DNA of 64,000 bases from NCBI GenBank assembly GCA_963921215.1, contig OY992503.1, forward strand, positions 16,678,001 through 16,742,000, written 5' to 3'. Position 1 is the stretch's first letter; every line of letters starts with the position of its first letter. Source of the DNA: Scoparia ambigualis. Lineage: Eukaryota; Arthropoda; Insecta; Lepidoptera; Crambidae. The notes under the pieces are model-generated. The model did not search any database and was not told where the DNA came from. It saw only the letters and a program-made list of their open reading frames with translations. This document shows, in pieces, positions 32,821 through 44,241 of the stretch. A program made the translations under genes and the position numbers.

Positions 32821-34339
32821 TAATAAACCATTATAATATATATTTTTTTGTATTCACAAAGCTCTAAAGACATAGAATAAAATGTTTACTAGAAAAAAAA
32901 CGTCATTTATAGCTTTTAGGTTGGTTTGTTTTTCAATGTTTGATAGAATGTTTATAACCGTTTTTCACACAACCTGCTCGACAATGTCAAATTATATGTC
33001 TGCCTTGAAAAAAACCTAATAAGAACAATAAAATATTGGGAAATTGTATTGCATAGAAATAACTCAAAGTTAGAAAATAATTTTATGCAAACGTAACGTT
33101 TAAAAGACATACGTACATGCTACTTACTAGAAAAAATGTAACAAAGACATACTTTAATTTAAATGTCATCTTGTTATGATGTTGTTAGTTATTTCTGATT
33201 ATTTTTTGTTATACTTACATAGCTCAAAAATGGCGTTAATTCTAGTTTGTCTTAAACGTAACAAGAGTTTAGAAGATTATGAACTTGTAAGTTTAGTTAT
33301 GAAAGAGTTAAATCAAGACTTTACATAGTATTACTTTAGAAACATTAGACTTAGCTTACACTTACAACAAGTCTTGGTGATTTTGGTATTAAGTGGATCT
33401 TTAGTTTTATTTAGTTAACACCAGATAATTTTCTGTAGTTTTCATTCTGTCTTAGTCTTGCTAAGTTATTGGTGCTGTTATTCATTAAAGAACAATTAAT
33501 TCATTTAGTAATTCCGCATCGGTTTTTTAGGGCCGCTATCGGACGCGTCCCCAGGATACCGGCTTCGGCCGGCGTGGACTCAGAACTGGGGGCTATCCCT
33601 CTACAAGTTACCATTTTTTAATGGCCACTTTAGGCAACAATAAAAAAATTGGTTACTTATAGATAGACAATTTAGACAAGATACCTACATCTTAAAAAAT
33701 TACAAATACCGTTCTTAAGCCATTCATAAAAGTGTTTTTGTTTATTCCTTATTTTCTAAATTCACTATTATTAATAAAAATCAAGTGGTGTCGCGACGTT
33801 TTGATTTTTCGGAAAATGTCTTATATTCATAACAATTCAAAAAAACGAATGGCAGCGCTAGACTTCATCCCTATTAAGGCTGTGTTATCTACTCTTTTAT
33901 ATTTCTCAACACGCCGACGAAAAAAAATCTGGTCTTTTAATTTTTTGAACTCTGTCCATTTTTGCTTGATCCTGTTTTATCGAAATCGTCCCCTTATGTG
34001 TATTTTTTCTCAAAATGTACTAATTCTAGTAATAAAGTAGGTAATCAATTTTGTCTTTTGCGGCCATATTGGATTAAAATGGCCTTAGCAATTAGCATAC
34101 AAGTGGTTATGCATAAATTTAGATAGATATGTAAGATTTAGCCATTAATGCCAATTGCTACTTCGGATAGTAGAAATGGCTTACGAACATTTACCATAGG
34201 TAGTAGGTTGCATCCGCCATTAAAATCTGCACTAAAAAATAAATAATTCGAAAATCAAACTGGCCACCAAAAGTAGAATATAAATAAATGAAAAAAAAAC
34301 ACAAAAATATTTTTTTTTGACTTCTTGGCGGGAAAGTAA
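32821..34339. other. No supported gene
   Basis: AT-rich. A small GC-rich island at 33535-33600 contains the hairpin CCGGCTTCGGCCGG. The 102-codon ORF at 33732-34040 has no recognised domain. Confidence 0.45.
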
Positions 34340-34600
34340 AGCGTCATGTCTGCAGTTTTGTTTTATCTTCTTTAATAATATGTGTTTTGTCGAATATTAA
34401 TGTGAAATAATGGTGGATTATTTACTGTTAAGTGTTCGTGAACGTGCATGAGTGTTAGCAAACAAAACAAAACAGTGCAACATCACTTTTCAAATTCTCT
34501 CAAGAAGTCAATGTGAGACATCAATAAAGCTTTATTGAGTCTCGAGGGGTTTGGGGGAAAATCATTAAACGATCATTATCACTCATTAACATCCACTTAA
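34340..34600 (+). repeat. Dispersed repeat 'AACAGTGCAAC', copy 2
   Basis: Closest relative of the copy at 14395, sharing TTAATGTGAAATAATGGTGG and GGGGTTTGGGGGAA, with deletion of the segment near TCTTTACTGAGG. Confidence 0.7.
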
Positions 34601-35065
34601 TGTAAAGAAAATAATAATTACTTACTATTAAAAACTTGACACTGGCTAAATGTGTTGATCGCACGAAGCCATTATTTAAGAGAAAAAAAACACAAATTAA
34701 AAAGCGGCGCGAATACTATAATTAATTGATGCTTTGATAAACTTTTGCTTTTTATTGTCTCGTAGATGGTGTGAAAAGTAGAGTATTCCCCTCGGCGATA
34801 AAGGCCTTCTTCTTGGGCAACCTTGAATCCCACGCTGCACTCAGGATTTTGTCTTAACTCCCTCGCTTTGCTCGGGAGTATAAACTCTAAACTCCTTCGT
34901 TTTGCTCAGGATTTCAATACTGGCGGCGGCGCTCGCTAGACAATACACTACTTTATGGTGCATAATCTATTGGAAAAGGTTGTAATTAAGTGCATGTCTT
35001 TGGTTGCAAGCAACGCTTTGTTGGTTTTTTTTCTTAGTCGAATTTGGCTGGAGTAGTCTCTGACT
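34601..35065. other. Unassigned
   Basis: Contains CTCGCTTTGCTCGGGA-like motifs reminiscent of the ends of the palindromic elements. No clear boundaries. Confidence 0.35.
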
Positions 35066-35173
35066 AGACTCGAAGTTGTTAAAGAATACGTCTATCTCAT
35101 AAAATATCATTGTCTATCTCGGCCAAATTTTACAGATGAGTAGAAACAACTTCAAGAAAGAGGCCAACAGAAG
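35066..35173 (+). pseudogene. RTE LINE reverse transcriptase, left fragment
   Basis: From 35072 the plus strand reads EVVKEYVYL and, further on, LSRPNFTDE, typical of RTE-clade reverse transcriptase just before its C-terminal domain. A stop and a frameshift occur before the end. It runs into the 4.8-kb insertion at 35174, where GAGGCCAACAGAAG stops, and resumes at 39943. The left edge abuts TAGTCTCTGACTA, which also follows the LINE's 3' tail, suggesting a target duplication. Confidence 0.8.
35165..35173. repeat. Left 9-bp target duplication
   Basis: CAACAGAAG, repeated at 39943-39951 on the other side of the insertion. Depending on how terminal C/G bases are assigned, the duplication is 9-11 bp. 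Confidence 0.92.
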
Positions 35174-35499
35174 GGGTGCATATCATTTCATATAATGACA
35201 AATGAACTAATTTCAAAGAACATAACGTTCATTGGATATAATTTTTACTTGTTCTAAATACACTTCCTATAACAACATTACGTATATTATTCATTTGTTA
35301 TAATACTCATATTCTCTAACAACTTATTCTATAAAGCTATATTGGTAGAATAATCATATTCTATAACATCATTTGATATAATTTTTGCTTAAAAATAAGA
35401 ATACCATTTTAACCCTAAATTGATTTCAAATATTGTCTTAAAAAGTTAATACGTTGTGTTTTCGATTATGGTTGTGCTAAATAAGTTAGTGACAGAAAC

Positions 35500-35745
35500 G
35501 AATCGCGGCAAAACCGACTCCACGTATACTTGTCTGCCCTACGCTAGAGTGTAATTCAATCCCGCGTAGGCGCGGAGGGGCGAGGCGGCCCACGAGCTGA
35601 GGAGCAGGTGGGTTTAAAGCTTCGGCTTGCTGGCCGGCTTCGCCGGCCAGCCTCAGCCGCGGCGGTGAGCGAAAGCCATCTGCGACGATAAGCTCGTGTG
35701 GGACCGCCGGAGTCCCGCAGCGCCGGAGCCGTGACAGAAAACATG
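35500..35745. other. GC-rich segment within the 4.8-kb element
   Basis: A CpG-rich patch with the hairpin GGCCGGCTTCGCCGGCC at about 35631-35647. ORFs here are compositional. Confidence 0.5.
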
Positions 35746-35800
35746 AATGCTTGCATGCTGCATGCCTGTTTGCATGCTGCATGCCTGCTTGCATGCTGTA
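35745..35800. repeat. Left GCATGC array
   Basis: TGCATGCTGCATGCCTG units, about three copies. Counterpart of the array at 39637. Confidence 0.9.
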
Positions 35801-36417
35801 ACTTCTCCTCCTCTGTATAAATTTCTCTACCTATATCTAAACCTAAATCTAATGCCTTTCACACCTATATGCCTAGCTACCTTATAATACATACACACAT
35901 CCTCGCCGCTTTCATCTTAACTTAACTTATTATCTAATTCTTAAAACTAATTAACCTAATTTATCTACAATCTAATGGTTGTGTTTGGAGTTTTTGTTTA
36001 GTGCGTATTGTTTGTATGATGATGAAACCTTAGCATAGCTTAATTCTATTTGCAGTGAATTTCAGTCAAGCAATGTAATATTATAATAACTACTATTTTG
36101 GCCAGATCGTCTAGTGAACCCTCCGTTGCTAACCGCATTTAAGTAACTCAAGTTCTTTCGTGAAAGTTTAGTAATTGGCTTATCCCTGTGTTAAATTATT
36201 TTCTCCTGACCTAATTACCTACCAGTCTATAAATCATAACATAAATATGTGTAGCCTAGCAATGACTCCGTCTGAACTGTGACCTAAATCCTTCACTGCA
36301 GCTGCGGGGAAGATTTGTAACCACTCAAAGGTAATCAGATGATAGCTTAGCTTGTAGGTATTATTATTTATTATCAGTAGCATGATACATAAGAAGCCTG
36401 GTGCAATTTACATATAG

Positions 36418-36584
36418 GTCTTGTGGAATTATAAGAGTCTTGTGGAAATATAAGAGTCTTGTGGAAATATAAAAGTCTTGTGGAAATTTAAAAGTCTGGT
36501 GGAAATGTAAGAGTCTTGTGGAAGTTTAAAAGTCTTGTGGAAATATAAAAGTCTGGTGGAAATATAAGAGTCTTGTGCAATTTA
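36418..36584 (+). repeat. 19-bp minisatellite
   Basis: About nine units of GTCTTGTGGAAATATAAGA with small variants. GGTGCAATTTA occurs on both sides. Confidence 0.95.
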
Positions 36585-36939
36585 CGGGCCCCAACAGCCG
36601 CCCTATAGCGTGCCTTTCATCTCATTGTTTAACTATGGCTCCGTCACATTGGCTTTAACTTTAATTATTAGCTTGTGCCTTTAATTCTTTAAACTGAGAA
36701 TTTACATCTCTCCTCAAAATTTAATTTCATTTTACATTATGAACTATGTGTTAGCAATTTAAATTCTTATTATTCCACATAAATCAATAGAGTTTATCTC
36801 AAGGCTTGCTATCATCCAAATATCCTTTTCACATTAAGAACTTAATTATTCAATGCAATAACTTATATTCAGTTATATAAAGGGTGGATAATTTAATCAA
36901 ACGCCACTTCAGGCGGTGGCTAAAGTAGAATGCTATTAA

Positions 36940-37255
36940 TACAGGTAAAATTACTTTTATTTACTCTTAGTATTTATTATACAGGTCTTATAAAGTTCCA
37001 ATATAAAACTACATTGGATTGGCTGCATTGGCAGATTATCACATCTTAAGTTTATTAAAGGATGCTTAATTCATTCAACATCCCTGACTTTTAGGAAGTG
37101 AACTTAAATAGAATACTATCATTTGAAGTAAATTACTTTGGGTTACTCTTAGTGTTCATTATACAGATCTTATAAAGTATAAGTACATCTCAAGTTTATT
37201 GAAAGATGTTTAATTTATTCAACATCCCTGACTTTTAGGGAGTGAACTTAAGTTA
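36940..37255 (+). repeat. Direct duplication inside the element
   Basis: ATTACTTT...TTACTCTTAG and TTCAACATCCCTGACTTTTA occur twice (starts about 36950/37131 and 37075/37219). The second copy has a deletion of about 38 bp. Confidence 0.8.
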
Positions 37256-38699
37256 ATTATTTTTCCATTAACTTCCACCCTCTGTCTCTCAGACTGAGTG
37301 GTTAATTTGATAGACTACTAAATCATAGTCAGTATACTTTTAGTAGGTAGTAAATTAGGTAGTTAATTATCCCTGTTAATCATTGAATCAATTACATTTA
37401 GAAGTTATCTTTTACTCACTTTAATAGATATAAATTAGACTGTACTAGGTATTAGTCTGATTGATTAGATTGTTCCCATCAAATATTTCTATGTTTCATA
37501 TTATTAGAAGTAAGTACTTACATATCTTAAGAGGTCTATTCGAATGGTATTAGTAGACCATTGTCAGGCTAATTAGCTGGTTGTTATCAATCAATTATTT
37601 CTATGTTTCATATTATTAGAAGCTCATAGCTTGCAATGTCTTCTTTCAACGACTTATCCTAGGTTCTAAACTGGTTTTAGTTGTTCAGTTTGTATCAGCT
37701 TATTTTTGCTAAGGTATCGGATGTAAAACTTTAACACCTTGAAGAGTGTAGCGATATGAGATCGTATTGCATCCCAGGGAAAGCTAAAAAATGCCTGTTT
37801 GGTCATTTCAGTATTAGAAATCAAACATCACAGTACGGCTAAGCTTATTTGCTATAACTTTTTAGTATTTTTCTTGTAATAGGAAACCAGTCTAGACTTT
37901 TAGGTACTCCAAAGTAATGATGGTACAATATTATCATACTTCTGTTAATTATTTAAAATGAATAATTAATTGGTAACAACTTTTGGAAAACAATTAGAAT
38001 TTTACCGGCCTGCGGTAACAGATTACTTGCCTAGCTAGGACCCACATCACTTCATCATAATTTTATTTAGCGCCGTAACTTAATTATCCCTACCTTATTA
38101 GTCTGAATTAATAACTAACCATATATATAACCGCCTACCTATAGATTCCTACAACTTTCCTCACTTGAAAATGCCTATATTTTGTCGAACTAACAGTCCC
38201 TTTGTGTACCTTGCAATCTAGGCCAAGCCATATTTAACTTAAATTCGTGATGTGTGGTGAGAGTCGCATTGCCCCTGAAAGCAACTAACTCCTAAATGTT
38301 CTATCAGTCGAGCCAGTATACTCAGTGTGTTATTTTCCTATCACTACACTGTATGTACGGAGGTAGACTCGAGATTGGACTGGGTCATACGGGTCTACCT
38401 CCAGCTAAATGGTGTCTGACCTATCTTCAACTTTCACTAGGGAGACAACTGTCTCTCCCCCATTACTCCGTCGAAGATAGTGTATTGTTTAGCGTAATAA
38501 TATAAAACGCCGATCTTATTAAATACAATCAAAGATCATCCAGACCGAAGTCTGTTGAAAGGTACATAGGTTTTCGTTGCCACCGTTACGCGTTACGCCG
38601 ATGTACCCCGGAATACTTCATTCCGTTAACGGATTCGAGTTGCGACCGCAATAGTTTTACTTTATTAATCACTTTCAATTTCACAAATCTTAATTAATA

Positions 38700-39040
38700 T
38701 CGCAGCTCGAATATCACTTAGCGCACTATCAAAGCTCGGACACTATTTTCCCCGTATGAGTAGTACCGCACTCTTAAGTTGGACCGCACCGCCGACGTCC
38801 CAAAATTCAATGCCCGCTAATTTTCCGCCCTTTTCCCAAGCATCTTAACTTTCGCGCCATGCGCGCCTAACATACGCCCGCGCGAGTCCACTTTTCTTCC
38901 CTTCAACCAATCGCTAGCCGTTTCCCCGATGCCCCCCGCCTTCGCGTCGCGCCACGTGGAGCTATCATCCGACCTCTCTTTCTGTCTTTTTCTCAACCTC
39001 TCGCTCGCTTATTGCCGCTTTCGCCGCGCAAATCTAAAAT
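38700..39040. other. GC-richer interior segment
   Basis: A pyrimidine-rich, CpG-containing stretch without ORFs. Possibly captured host sequence, but unproven. Confidence 0.35.
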
Positions 39041-39242
39041 TTTTCCATAATCTAACCAAATCTCGTCCGACAGCCAATATTTCATCTTTGAATATCTAAA
39101 TATAGCCTTCTATTAACAATTCCCTCTCAATAATCCTCCACTTAAGCCAATAATCCTATATTTTGGGAAATTATCAAAAGTTCCGTATTCCGACCATAGA
39201 TGGCGTCCGCCCGTAGGTGAACCACTTTGCCGACTCGCAAAG

Positions 39243-39487
39243 CCCCGCGAAATTCAAAATAAAGATAAAGTCCTAGTCAACCTAGCAACCTTACGCGAAG
39301 CCCAAGTAAATGACTTCCGCTAGACGGCGCCTATGTCGCAAGGGACGCGCAGAGCAGTCCCCGCGAAATTCAAAATAAAGAAGTCAAACTAGCAACCTTA
39401 TGCGAAGCTCAAGTAAATGCTAGATGGCGCCTATGTCGCAAGGAGCACACAGAGCAGTCCCCGCGAAGTTCAAACTAAAGATAAAGC
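39243..39487 (+). repeat. 100-116-bp tandem repeat, 2.3 copies
   Basis: CCCCGCGAAATTCAAAATAA recurs at about 39243, 39359 and 39459 (last diverged), with GATGGCGCCTATGTCGCAAG between. Confidence 0.9.
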
Positions 39488-39636
39488 GTTAGACCACGGA
39501 CCATTATTCTGAACTAGTTTATTATTCCCTTTTTCATGCTTATTATATTAATGGTGTTACGCATTAATATTTATGTTAGTGCTACTCCCACACATTCCTT
39601 ACTAACGGACGGATACCATTCATTCTGTACCGTTAC

Positions 39637-39712
39637 AATGCTGCATGCCTGCCTGCATGCTGCATGCCTGCCTGCATGCTGCTTGCTTGCTTGCTTGCAT
39701 GCTGCTTGCTTA
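39637..39712. repeat. Right GCATGC array
   Basis: TGCTGCATGCCTGCCTGCA units, then TTGC repeats. It has the same orientation as the left array rather than being its mirror. Confidence 0.9.
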
Positions 39713-39942
39713 TTACATGAGTAATGTTTTATATCATTTGATTATTATATCAAATGTACATTTTATCAAAAGTACATTATATCAAAGGTATATTATATCA
39801 AATGAAATTATATAATCTAAAATTATATTAAATATTTATTATATTAAGTTAGTTGTTATAGGTATCAAATGAAATTATATGAAATGAAATTATATTATCT
39901 GAACGTTAGACCATAAGTAATTATATCAAACATTACACACCC

Positions 39943-39951
39943 CAACAGAAG
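39943..39951. repeat. Right 9-bp target duplication
   Basis: CAACAGAAG, partner of 35165-35173. Confidence 0.92.
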
Positions 39952-40484
39952 GATACAGATGGGCTGGGCTGCGTATGGGAAATTACGACGGGTCTTTACG
40001 TCGCCAATTCCGCAATGTCTAAAGACGAAAGTCTTCAATCAGTGCGTCCTACCCGTCATGACATACGGGGCCGAAACGTGGACCCTGACGGTAGGGCTGG
40101 TTCACAAGTTTAAAGTCGCTCAGCGGGCTATGGAAAGGGCTATGCTCGGTGTTTCTCTGAGGGATCGGATTCGAAACGAGGTGATCCGGCAGAGAACCAA
40201 GGTAATCGACATAGCCCACCGGATTAGCAAGCTGAAGTGGCAGTGGGCCGGCCATATCAGTCGCAGAACCGATGACCGTTGGGGTAGACGAGTTCTGGAG
40301 TGGAGACCGCGTATCGGCAAGCGTAGCGTAGGACGCCCTCAGACAAGGTGGAGCGACGATTTTCGCAAGGTGGCTGGCAAGAGCTGGATGAGAGTGGCCA
40401 CGGAACGTGCACAGTGGCGTGTTCTTGGAGAGGCCTATGTCCAGCAGTGGACGAGTATAGGCTGATGATGATGATGATGATGAG
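39943..40484 (+). pseudogene. RTE LINE reverse transcriptase C-terminal part
   Basis: Continuous frame from MGWAAYGKLRR (39959) to a stop at 40463-40465: 168 residues containing TYGAETWTLT, AMERAMLGVSLRDRIRN and SVGRPQTRW, the hallmark C-terminal region of RTE-clade LINEs in Lepidoptera. It ends in a TGATGATGATGATGATGATG tail, as RTE elements do. It is 5' truncated and split by the 4.8-kb transposon, so it is not functional although this part has no stop. Confidence 0.92.
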
Positions 40485-40545
40485 TCTCTGACTAACCCTT
40501 TGGGGATAATAGTCGTTATTCTATGTATATTTTCTATTATATGTT
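40485..40545 (+). repeat. GGCGACTAA repeat, 3' end
   Basis: GTCTCTGACTAACCCTTTGG followed by GGATAATAGTCG, directly after the RTE tail. It shows the LINE landed next to or inside such a repeat. Confidence 0.8.
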
Positions 40546-41114
40546 CAAAGATAGTTGATATCGCCACATTATTTACAGACTCTGGTAAGCTTTTACGAGC
40601 GGTCGAGTACTCGCAGTGGTGACGTCACGGACTCATCAAAGCCCAACTGCCTTGAGATCTGAAGTGTCATGCGTCGCGTGTCTAGCACTATTACACTGCC
40701 ACAGCGGCCCATACTTGTATATTATGTAACTAGGAAATATAATAGTAAATATCGTTTATTAGCCTCTAAATTACAAGTGAGTACTGTATACAAATTAACA
40801 GCCGACATAAAACATAGAGATAACAATGAGTATTATGTCAGTGGCTGTAGAACAATCAATAGCTTTTTTCCACATTATGTGCACAAACAACGACGTGGTA
40901 TCATAACACGTGGTATACTTACAAAAGTTAATTATATAATATAGCAAGCAAAACTCTTTTGATACCACTGTGAGCTATAAGACTATCAGAATATAGAGAC
41001 TACGAGACTATTACAACAGTGTAAAATAATTTATGTAAGTACCGTAGTGGGTTGAATGTCTACATTATTAGATAATAAGCCCAGTCGACTTCAAGAAAAT
41101 ACATATACATACAT
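40546..41114. other. No supported gene
   Basis: A 91-codon ORF (40669-40944) lacks a recognisable domain. No repeat identified. Confidence 0.4.
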
Positions 41115-41340
41115 ATCATCGCGACTATTATCCCCGAAGGGTTAGTCAGAGACTAGGCAATGAGGACCGCAAAAGTAGTCCACTTTTCACCAAATAGCGA
41201 CTGCACATGTGCTCAGCGTGACAGGTGGTGAGCCCATCGCCGCTCTATGCTGTTGGATGTATGTGTAGTCTTTAGTCCGTTAGTCGCCTTTTACGACACC
41301 CAAGGGAAGAGAGGGGGTGGTAGTATTCTTTCACCATCAG
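41115..41340 (-). repeat. GGCGACTAA repeat, nearly complete
   Basis: One of the best preserved copies, from the tail complement GACTATTATCCCCGAAGGG to the head complement GGTGGTAGTATTCTTTCACC. Confidence 0.9.
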
Positions 41341-42260
41341 GAAGACGTTGGCATTGGACACGGAGGGGGAGTGGATTAAGATCGAGAAGATAAGAAAGGC
41401 TAAAAATCAAAAAGTGATAATTGAGTGTGGCACAAAGAAAGACGCAGATGAGCTTGTGGCGGCGCTACTACCGCATACGCCGCACATAGTTCGACACGAA
41501 GCTTCTCAACCGTGTCAACAGATGGCGCTACAAAAATCAACTCAACGACATCTCCATACTAACAGAGAAATAGTATGGGAAGCCTGCATCGCGGTAGCGG
41601 AGTTACACCACCTCCTTCGCTATACATAGCACCTCCAACTAACATCCGTTGGACCTCGGTCCCCAAGCTATACCACCCAGCTCGGAGGAAGATCTTCCCT
41701 TTGCCTTCCTCAATGTGGCATCTATCCTACCTACCATCGCTTCCCATAAGCTAAGGAAACGAATACAGAAAGAGAAGACGCCAAAAATAGAAAGATCAAA
41801 GAACAAAACCCCGCTAGTAGTAGTTAGATATGTAAGGGGGGACAAGAAGGGAGAACAAGTACTTAGAGGAAGCGATTAGAAGGAAAATGGGAAAGAGTAA
41901 GGATAAGAAAACCAAGAGTGGTGCAAAGGAAATAGAAGTGACGTTTGAGAAAAAAACGAGGGATCCGCCCGTCACGTGACAGATACGGGGACTCTTCGAC
42001 TGCAGTGGGGAAGCTCCAGTGTAGAAAATCAGTCCCCGCTAATCCAGTGCTCCCGCTGCTTTGCTACGGCCACATCAAGCGGGTCTGTGAGGAGCGGCTG
42101 GACAGCTGCAGCCATTGTGGGGGCAACCATTTGTACGCGACGTGCGAGAAGGACAGTCCCCCCTGCCTTAATTGCACGAGAGCCAGCCTAGAGGATAAGT
42201 GTGTGGCATGCCTAAGTTAGAACTAAATGGGACCGGCTGGCTCGATCTAAGGTAGCCTGC
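41341..42260 (+). pseudogene. LINE ORF1 (gag-like) remnant
   Basis: 41348 onward encodes KIEKIRKAKNQKVIIECGTK, resembling ORF1 of R1/Jockey-type LINEs. At 42040-42190, split over two frames, are zinc-knuckle pieces: CSRC, then GHIKRVC, then CSHCGGNHLYATC and CLNC. Several frameshifts and stops separate these blocks, so it is a dead nucleic-acid-binding ORF1. It starts exactly where the head of the GGCGACTAA copy ends. Confidence 0.7.
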
Positions 42261-42600
42261 ATATGGTAAGGGCGCCGCGTCAACTGCAAAACAGACAGAT
42301 AAAAGCGTATATGTACCAACAACTAGAGTGGGAGTCGGCGTACACTGCGGCCGACGGCTTTTACCATGGGGTCTTGGAACTGGGGGAGAACGAGGACCAC
42401 ATGTTGACGAGAAGAAGTGCAGCCAAAGCGGATGGAGGAAATAAAGATGGTCTTTAGACCCTCCATTCGTGGAGGCTGCACTTCCTAACGAGATTGGCTC
42501 GTTCAATCCCAGAAAGACCCCAGGTAGAAATGGTTCTACGGTTAAAACATGTGCGGCCGTAGTTAGCGCAAACCCCCCCTTGTCCAGTAAGTACACCTTG
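42261..42600. other. Probable continuation of the LINE remnant
   Basis: GC-balanced sequence with short ORFs, compositionally like the preceding pseudogene. No domain visible. Confidence 0.35.
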
Positions 42601-43246
42601 TCCAGGTAAGTACATTAAACACAAAAAGAGACAAAATAAGTAAAGAAACCTAAAGGGAATAGACATTTTATAAAATAGAAAATAAAATAAATTAGAAAAT
42701 TATATTGGAAAAGCAATAGAATAGATACTTATATAAAGAAATAGAAAGGGGAAAAACAATATAGTTAAAAACAGAAAGAAGGAAGAAATGTAAAGTAAGA
42801 AATATATGAATGTATTAATCAATATGAGTAAAAAAGAAAGTAAACAAAATTAAAACGTAACAATTAAGTACAACCAAAAAATGTATATACTTATTTTAAA
42901 TAAGATAAGAGAAACAGATATATGTATGGAGAAAGAAATTAAATTAAATGTATTGTAAATTGGAAATATGTAAAACATATAAAATAAATGTAAAATTCAT
43001 AAGTAAAATATTGTATTAGTATACAATTAAGGAATGTTAAGTAAAAGAGAATAAAAATGTATAGTATTAAGAAAATATTTTGCAAAAAGAAAAAGGAGAA
43101 AATAAAAAAGAGAAACAAAAAAAGAATAAAAGCAAAAAAACAGAAAATAAAAAATGAAAAGAACAAAATGTAAAATAAGTTTATGTACTATAGGTAGGTA
43201 CCTATATAATTTGTAAGATTAGAAATGTACAATTATAAGAAATTAA
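42601..43246. repeat. Purine/A-rich low-complexity DNA
   Basis: Long A- and AG-rich stretch (AAAGAAATAGAAAGG-type). The Phe-rich minus-strand ORF is a composition artefact. Confidence 0.75.
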
Positions 43247-43640
43247 ATGTTATTTTTTTTTTTTTTATAAAAGAGGGAGGCAAACGAGCAGGCGGGTCAC
43301 CTGATGGAGAGTAATCACCGCCGCCCATGGACACCCGCAAAACCAGAGGAATCGCAGACGCGTTGCCGGCCTTTAAGGGAGGAATAGGTTTAAGGAAGGA
43401 ATAGGAATTGGGAGGAGGGGGGGGGGGGGGGAAGGGCCTCCGGAACCCTCACTGGTCGGACGAAACACAACAGCACCAAGTGCCATTATTTCACGCCGAT
43501 TATTAGTGAGAGGGTGGTATTACGCCGGGCGAGCCGGCCCAATGTGTGCTGCAACGCAGCGTGGCTCTACCACTCAGTTGGTGTCACTCATTTAGCACCA
43601 CCCAGGGATCACGTGTAGGGTCTCAAGGGTAAACCTACGG
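43247..43640 (-). repeat. Poly(A)-tailed retroposon
   Basis: The minus strand ends in a run of A (plus-strand T-run at 43250-43266). The body carries CCATCAGGTGACCCGCCTGC and a long C-run (plus G-run at 43416-43431). I recognise it as the widespread lepidopteran SINE/LINE 3' module. The class is uncertain. Confidence 0.65.
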
Positions 43641-43979
43641 ACGCGAGCAACTTTGACCCCCAAAAAATGTAATACAAATAAGAAAACTAGGTATATTGTG
43701 TACAACAAAATGAGATAAAAAAGAGATGTAAAGAAAAATAAAAATATAGTAGAGTAAATAAAATATAGCTCTTCTTCTAATCTTAAAATTAGAATCTTAA
43801 ATTTTTTTAAATATTACCTTTACATAAGTACAAGTATAAAGTATAATCTAACTTTATTCTAGAAAATTAAGGACCATGATAAAAATGTATAGACAGAAAG
43901 GTTGCAGGTTGTTTTTTTTTCAGCTACGTGTCAAGGTCACACTACACGCCGCTTTCGAAGAGAATGAAAATAATAAAAT
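43641..43979. other. A-rich unassigned DNA
   Basis: Continues the purine-rich composition seen before the retroposon, suggesting the retroposon landed in it. Confidence 0.5.
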
Positions 43980-44240
43980 TATTAATGGTATACTGGACCT
44001 GCAGTACCATTATGTCAGCGGTCTTAATCGTCACTCTGTAACTAATAAGACAATGGCAAGTAAACATTATATTTACACTAATAGTTTTAATGAAAATAAA
44101 GCACCTTGTTTTTTTTCTTTTCTATTTTAAAATTTTAAACACTGAAAAAGACGACAACCTTAGGCGGGAATCGAACCACGCACCTTCCGCATTCCGGGCG
44201 GCTGCCTTAACCACTTGGCTACCGAGGTCTGGCTTTCTAT
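43980..44240 (-). repeat. tRNA-headed SINE 'A', copy 1
   Basis: The minus-strand head CTCGGTAGCCAAGTGGTTAA has an A-box-like start and the B box GGTTCGATTCCC (near 44165). The body runs to ATGGTACTGCAGGTCCAGTA. Nearly identical copy at 44757-45017. Confidence 0.85.
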
Positions 44241-44241
44241 T

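Larger units (their letters stand above)
35174..39942. mobile_element. 4,769-bp non-autonomous DNA transposon
   Basis: Begins GGGTGCATATCATTT and ends with the complement of GGGTGTGTAATGTTT. It is flanked by the 9-bp duplication CAACAGAAG and inserted in an RTE LINE whose frame reads EANRRIQMGW across the empty site. Subterminal zones carry CATTTGATATAAT-type motifs, forward on the left (35180-35390) and complementary on the right (39725-39935). GCATGC arrays lie inside both ends. The interior has no domain-bearing ORF; it holds direct duplications, a 19-bp minisatellite and a 100-116-bp tandem repeat. The duplication length and end sequence resemble Mutator-like elements, which is inference. 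Confidence 0.9.

Noticed and set aside
34201..34225. GGTAGTAGGTTGCAT resembling let-7
   Set aside because: The seed start differs and no pairing arm is present within 100 bases.
40049..40567. 172-codon minus-strand ORF
   Set aside because: Antisense to the clear RTE reverse transcriptase frame.
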